Assembly: GCA_947174375.1 (NCBI GenBank)
Contig: CAMWIS010000050.1
Location: forward strand, 1-10,123
Origin: an uncultured Bacteroidales bacterium
Lineage (GTDB): Bacteria > Bacteroidota > Bacteroidia > Bacteroidales > P3
Direction: 5' to 3'
Length of the DNA stretch: 10,123 nucleotides
Shown: one piece after another, positions 6,481-10,123 of the stretch
How positions within the stretch are numbered: position 1 is the first letter of the stretch
Layout of the letters: the number at the start of each line of letters is the position of its first letter
The notes under the pieces: generated by a model
Seen by the model: only the letters and a program-made list of their open reading frames with translations
What the model was told of the DNA's origin: nothing
The model's database searches: none
Position numbers and translations under genes: made by a program

Positions 6481-7971
6481 ATGCGTAGTATGGTTTTGAA
6501 ACACAGCATAGCCGGCCTGCTGCTCATCGCAGGGCTTTCCGGAGGGTTACAGACAGCCGCCGCCCAAAACAAAAGCGACGGGAAACCCGCGCTCGAAATC
6601 AAAGTGAAAATAGCCGATTACCCGGACAGCATGCAGAACGTATTGCTCCTGGGGCGTTACTACGGCAGCAGCCAATACATCATCGACACGGCCGTTTACA
6701 ACGCCAAGAACAACACCTATACGTTCTCGTCCGAACAACCGAAAGAACGCGGGCTCTACCTGCTCATCACGAACGACAAACGCTTCGCCGAGTTCGTTTT
6801 GGACGAAGACCAGCAATTTGAAATCGAAACGAAATTCCCTAACCTGAACGAACATATCAAATTCACCGGGTCGCCCGAAAACCAGCTTTATATGAACTTC
6901 ATCGAAGCCGGGAAAAAGGAATACTCGGCCATGAACGAGGCGCAGGCGGGCTTCAGCGCGGCCAAAGAAGCCAACGACACGGCGGCCCAGGCCGCCTGGC
7001 GGGAAAAGATAACGGCGCTGTTCGACCGCATGGATCAACAGAAGGCCGATTTCATCCAAGCGCACCCTGAACACCTGATGGCGGCCGTATTCAAGGCCCA
7101 ACGGGACATCGACGTGCCGGACGCGCCCGAAGACCTGCCCGATTCGCTCAAACGCGAATGGCAGTATGAATACTACAAGGAGCACTATTTCGACAACCTC
7201 GACCTTTGCGACGACCGTCTCGTCTATACGCCGATTTTCCACCAGCGCATGACGGCCTGGCTCGACAAGGTGCTGTATATGCAGAGCCCCGACACGATGA
7301 AATACGCGATTGAACGGTTTATCGAAAAATGCCGTTGCGGCAAGGAACTGTTCAAGTACGCGATCTGGTACCCCGTCGATAAATACCAGCGTTCGGAAAT
7401 CATCGGACAGGACGCCATTTGGGTGCACATCGCCAAGCGGTATTACCTGACGGGCGAAGCCTATTGGGCCACGCCGTCCATCGTGGAAAACTTCAAGAAA
7501 CGTATCACGCGCGTGGAACCGCTGTTAATCGGCAACCGCCCGCCTGAATTCGCCTGCCCCGACACAACGGTGGATTCGCCGAACGAGCACTTTATCTCGG
7601 TGTTTTCCGCACCCAAACGCTATACGGTGGTTATCTTCTGGTCGATGACGTGCGGCCATTGCAAGAAGAGCCTGCCGAAATGGCTGGATTTCTATCACGA
7701 AAAAGGCAAGGAGCTGGATTTGGAAATCATCGCCATCTGCAAGGACTTCGAGGTGCCCGATTGGAAAAACTACATCCGCGAGCACAAGTTTGACTGGATC
7801 AACCTGAACGGCAAGACGGCCACGGCCGACTACAACGACCTGTGGGACATCGTCTCCACGCCGACCGTCTATATCCTCGACCGCGACAAACGCATCGTCA
7901 CCAAGCGGATTGACCAGGAATACGCCGAAGACTTCATCCGCCTGTGGGAGCGGGAGCATTACAACAAGTAA
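6481..7971 (+). CDS. Periplasmic DUF4369/DUF5106 thioredoxin-like (TlpA-type) protein
   Basis: This 496-residue exported protein has three parts. A signal peptide (1-28) ends TAAA, leaving Gln29 first. A beta-rich DUF4369-like domain (about 38-140) carries the family's GLYLL and FVLDEDQ strands. A helical DUF5106-like region spans about 140-340. A thioredoxin-fold domain (about 350-490) has the redox motif WSMTCGHCKK with Cys391 and Cys394, and the cis-proline loop STPTVYILD with Pro461. Such proteins act in periplasmic thiol-disulfide exchange, usually as reductases or chaperone-like factors in Bacteroidota; the substrate is unknown. Extra cysteines stand out: Cys243, the CRC pair Cys284/Cys286, Cys359 and Cys420. 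The ATG at 6481 is preferred because it precedes a complete signal; Met4 is an alternative. It is transcribed alone, away from the QC operon, and converges on recO. Confidence 0.9.
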   Translation: MRSMVLKHSIAGLLLIAGLSGGLQTAAAQNKSDGKPALEIKVKIADYPDSMQNVLLLGRYYGSSQYIIDTAVYNAKNNTYTFSSEQPKERGLYLLITNDKRFAEFVLDEDQQFEIETKFPNLNEHIKFTGSPENQLYMNFIEAGKKEYSAMNEAQAGFSAAKEANDTAAQAAWREKITALFDRMDQQKADFIQAHPEHLMAAVFKAQRDIDVPDAPEDLPDSLKREWQYEYYKEHYFDNLDLCDDRLVYTPIFHQRMTAWLDKVLYMQSPDTMKYAIERFIEKCRCGKELFKYAIWYPVDKYQRSEIIGQDAIWVHIAKRYYLTGEAYWATPSIVENFKKRITRVEPLLIGNRPPEFACPDTTVDSPNEHFISVFSAPKRYTVVIFWSMTCGHCKKSLPKWLDFYHEKGKELDLEIIAICKDFEVPDWKNYIREHKFDWINLNGKTATADYNDLWDIVSTPTVYILDRDKRIVTKRIDQEYAEDFIRLWEREHYNK

Positions 7972-7980
7972 GCCTTTGGG

Positions 7981-8754
7981 CTACAAGCTATAGACTTCCC
8001 GCAGCACGGCATAGGATTTGATTTCCGACAGCGAAAACTGCACGGTATAGTACTGCACCAACAGATGCAGCAGGCTTTGCCGTTCCGTATTGCCCATGCG
8101 GCGCAAACTTTCTTCGGCCAAATCCGGCTCCGACAACAAGCGGTAGAGTGCGGTGGCGGCCGCCGTTCCCGACATGGGATTTTGGGCGGGCGTCCCCGCC
8201 GGCATACGGCAGAAAACGCCTTCCTGCAAGTCGAACATCAGGCCGGGCGCATCGGGCAGCACCTCCGCCACCTGCGGATAACAGCCCAAATAGCGGCATA
8301 ACGTCAACAGGAACCATACGTGATAATGACCGTAAGGCTTTTCGGCAACTTCCAACCGTTGCACGAAACAGGCGATATAGTCGTAAAGCGCGGCGTCGGC
8401 CTGCCCTTCGGCCAAACATTTGCTCAGCATTTCGGCCAAAAACGTCAGCATACAGACTTTCGTGACGTCGGCATAGAGCCGTTGCGCACGCCCCGAAGGG
8501 CGGAACTGCCGCAACGTGTAGAGCGTCTGGCTTTCCCGCCGCTCCACATAGGTAAATTCCAATTCCAAAAACGGAAACAGACCGGCCTTGCCCTGACGGT
8601 TACGCGAGGGCCGTCCGCCCGATGCGCCAGACGGACGCACGCCCTTGACGATGAACGAGCGCAGCCCCTTGTCTTTTGTATATATCTTTACGATGCTACC
8701 GGTATCGCCGTAACGGATTTCCCGCAGCACGAAGCCTTCCGCACTCTCGGTCAT
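7981..8754 (-). CDS. recO: DNA repair protein RecO
   Basis: RecO works in the RecFOR pathway, helping load RecA onto SSB-coated single-stranded gaps and annealing DNA strands. The 257-residue product begins with the family's OB-fold pattern: EGFVLREIRYGDTGSIVKIY (6-25), TKDKG (26-30), SFIVKGVR (33-40) and LELEFTYV (63-70). The helical C-terminal part follows, with AEMLSKCL (107-114), HVWFLLTLCRYLGCYP (145-160) and LLHLLVQYYTVQF (228-240). No CxxC zinc pair is seen. I chose the ATG at 8754 because its TGA/ATG overlap (ATGA) with the upstream porZ-like gene fits translational coupling; a longer in-frame reading to 8865 would add 37 residues that belong to the other gene's reverse frame and do not resemble RecO. 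A glycine/arginine-rich stretch at 42-54 is a modest insertion in the OB-fold. The stop lies 9 bp from the convergent gene. Confidence 0.93.
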   Translation of the reverse strand: MTESAEGFVLREIRYGDTGSIVKIYTKDKGLRSFIVKGVRPSGASGGRPSRNRQGKAGLFPFLELEFTYVERRESQTLYTLRQFRPSGRAQRLYADVTKVCMLTFLAEMLSKCLAEGQADAALYDYIACFVQRLEVAEKPYGHYHVWFLLTLCRYLGCYPQVAEVLPDAPGLMFDLQEGVFCRMPAGTPAQNPMSGTAAATALYRLLSEPDLAEESLRRMGNTERQSLLHLLVQYYTVQFSLSEIKSYAVLREVYSL

Positions 8755-10123
8755 CGGGCATAGAAGATTTTGCAGACGATGCGCTGACTGCCGTCGGAGG
8801 TGGCGGCGAAAACGAGCAACACGCCCGACTGCGGCCGCTTGCCCTGCATATTGAAACCGTCCCACGACAGCTGGCTGCCCGTGGCGCGCCCTTCATATAT
8901 CAGATGGCCCGCCGCATCCGTTATCTTGACCTCCGCATCGGCCGGCAGGTTTCGGATGGAAATATAACCGTCGTAGCCCGGCGGTACCGGGTTCGGGAAC
9001 GGCAAGGCTTTCGCCCCTTCCTCCATAAACGCCCCCGTACCCATATAGGAGCAGATGCCGCCGCCCGTCACCATAAAGACCTCGCCCGTATAGGGAATCA
9101 TGCCGACAGCGGTAATCTGATCCGACAGCAAATCGGAATTTTCGGCCGTAAAATGCGCCACCTCCTGCGTACCGTCGGCCGAAACCAAAAACAAGCCGTT
9201 CGATTCCGTCCCTATCCACTTGCGGTTGGCACCGTCACACACCATCGTCCGCACGGCCTCGTTGTGCAACAGTTCGATGATATAATCGCCGGACGGCACC
9301 ATGATGTTCTTGCACTCTACCGACGAATAGCGGCCGTTCGGATTATCGAACACCTCGGCATGACGGTCGATGAGTTTGATACCGCGCTCCGTTCCCAACC
9401 ACACATGGCCTACGGCATCTTCCAGCATACAGTAAACCCGACTGGTGGACACACTGCTGCCGTTGTTCTCGTCTATCTGCAGACCTTTTATAGACGCGCC
9501 GTCCACTTCAAACACATAGACGTTATCATTGTTGTCAATCACCCAGATATGTTGCCAATAATCCACCATCACGGCACCGAGCCGCAAGCCGGTCGTATAT
9601 TCGGAAATGTCGTAAGCCTGCCACGTGCCGTCGTGTCGGTATTCCAGCAATGCCGTGGATGAACCGGGATTCGTCATCCAAACGTCACCGTCGGCATCGA
9701 GCGCGATGCCGTAAACCCGCACCGCACCACCATAGGACTGCAACGGACTGTTCGCATCCGTAAAGCGGTTCACGACCTTGTTGCCGCGTATCTCCATCAG
9801 ACCGTCCACCGCCGAAGCCCAATAGAAATGACCTTGCTCGGCCTCCAATACCTGTACATTGGCGGAAAATTCCCCATACCCTTCGATATTAACGCTATTG
9901 AGGAACTGCCATTCCCGTCCGTCGAAAACGCTAACCGTGCCTTCCCGGTAAATCGGTACAAAAGACGCGTCATAACCGCCGGACGCCAGATAAATCCGAT
10001 CCGCCCGGCCGGTCATCGTCATGGCCGTATTGAAGGCCGGCCCCCAATAGTAGAATGTTTCCATATGACCGTCCGCCTGGTCGAACCGCATGATGGACGC
10101 CCAAGTGCCCACCGCCCACAGAT
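8751..10123 (-). CDS. porZ: PorZ-like beta-propeller T9SS protein (5' end outside window)
   Basis: The frame stays open to the right edge; a GTG at 10112 is internal, with Leu-Trp-Ala codons before it, so the start and signal peptide are missing. About 456 residues are visible, compared with roughly 780 in Porphyromonas PorZ. Counting from the GTG, residues 1-365 contain repeated propeller-blade strands such as GHFYWAS (94-100), GDVWMTN (142-148), QHIWVID (187-193), GHVWLGTERGI (235-245) and NRKWIGTESNGLFLVSADG (296-314). Residues 371-453 form an Ig-like C-terminal domain beginning PFPNP and ending KIFYAR. PorZ is part of the attachment complex on the outer membrane that processes type IX secretion cargo and anchors it to A-LPS in P. 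gingivalis. The family call rests on this combination. A generic two-component-regulator-propeller protein with a T9SS tail is the alternative. The recO start overlaps its stop. Confidence 0.78.
   Translation of the reverse strand, partial: LWAVGTWASIMRFDQADGHMETFYYWGPAFNTAMTMTGRADRIYLASGGYDASFVPIYREGTVSVFDGREWQFLNSVNIEGYGEFSANVQVLEAEQGHFYWASAVDGLMEIRGNKVVNRFTDANSPLQSYGGAVRVYGIALDADGDVWMTNPGSSTALLEYRHDGTWQAYDISEYTTGLRLGAVMVDYWQHIWVIDNNDNVYVFEVDGASIKGLQIDENNGSSVSTSRVYCMLEDAVGHVWLGTERGIKLIDRHAEVFDNPNGRYSSVECKNIMVPSGDYIIELLHNEAVRTMVCDGANRKWIGTESNGLFLVSADGTQEVAHFTAENSDLLSDQITAVGMIPYTGEVFMVTGGGICSYMGTGAFMEEGAKALPFPNPVPPGYDGYISIRNLPADAEVKITDAAGHLIYEGRATGSQLSWDGFNMQGKRPQSGVLLVFAATSDGSQRIVCKIFYAR
8754..9002 (-). 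other. Type IX secretion C-terminal domain coding segment
   Basis: The last 83 residues of the PorZ-like protein have the layout of a T9SS CTD: a proline-containing start (PFPNPVPPG), strands ISIRNLP and VKITDAAGHLIYEG, a SWDGFNMQGKR turn, SGVLLVFA, and a terminal basic KIFYAR. In P. gingivalis PorZ this domain is kept on the mature protein and is not cut off by PorU; the same cannot be decided here from sequence. A cysteine (Cys447) sits close to the C-terminus. Confidence 0.72.

Noticed and set aside
8755..8865. A 37-residue N-terminal extension of RecO.
   Set aside because: RecO homology begins at Met8754, which forms an ATGA overlap with porZ; the extension lies inside the porZ C-terminal domain in another frame.
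8676..9662. Plus-strand open frame of 328 codons opposite recO and porZ.
   Set aside because: It crosses two real antisense genes, resembles no family I know, and has the Arg/His-rich composition of a reverse-frame artefact.

Overview
The window looks like chromosomal DNA from a GC-rich member of the Bacteroidota, most likely the order Bacteroidales. The evidence is the gene families: a DUF4292 lipoprotein next to a TPR protein, a DUF4369/DUF5106/thioredoxin-fold protein, an M28-type glutaminyl cyclase lipoprotein, and a PorZ-like propeller protein with a type IX secretion C-terminal domain. The promoter candidates also fit, with TAnnTTTG -7 boxes and no clear Shine-Dalgarno sequences. Nothing indicates a mobile element, prophage, CRISPR array or RNA gene. 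Coding density is very high; the only sizeable gap is 156 bp.

Layout. Positions 1-6324 hold six tightly packed minus-strand genes that read as one operon. In transcription order they are an M28 glutaminyl-cyclase-like lipoprotein (5305-6324), a MOP/Wzx-type flippase (3798-5279), dUTPase (3367-3801), a sugar nucleotidyltransferase with a left-handed beta-helix tail (2314-3330), an exported TPR protein (579-2321) and a DUF4292 lipoprotein (1-591, cut by the window edge). Three junctions overlap (4, 8 and 13 bp) and two have short gaps (25 and 36 bp). Positions 6325-6480 are an AT-rich divergent promoter region. A plus-strand periplasmic thioredoxin-like protein follows (6481-7971). It converges, with a 9 bp gap, on a second minus-strand pair: a PorZ-like protein (8751 to beyond the right edge) followed by recO (7981-8754), joined by an ATGA overlap.

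How the genes fit together. Apart from dut and recO, the window is about the cell envelope. The flippase and nucleotidyltransferase suggest surface glycan synthesis. The TPR and DUF4292 proteins are exported factors of unknown role, the latter with a LolB-like sequence pattern. The thioredoxin-like protein is probably periplasmic redox or folding machinery. PorZ belongs to the type IX secretion surface complex. The glutaminyl cyclase would cyclise N-terminal Gln exposed by signal peptidase I. The neighbouring thioredoxin-like protein has Gln at its predicted +1 position, and the TPR protein may as well, so both could be substrates.

This is mostly a housekeeping envelope locus. I do not see a clearly novel defence or mobile system. 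The points most worth a second look are the glutaminyl-cyclase/Gln+1 pairing, the LolB-like reading of DUF4292, the extra CxC in the thioredoxin-like protein, and the coupling of porZ to recO.
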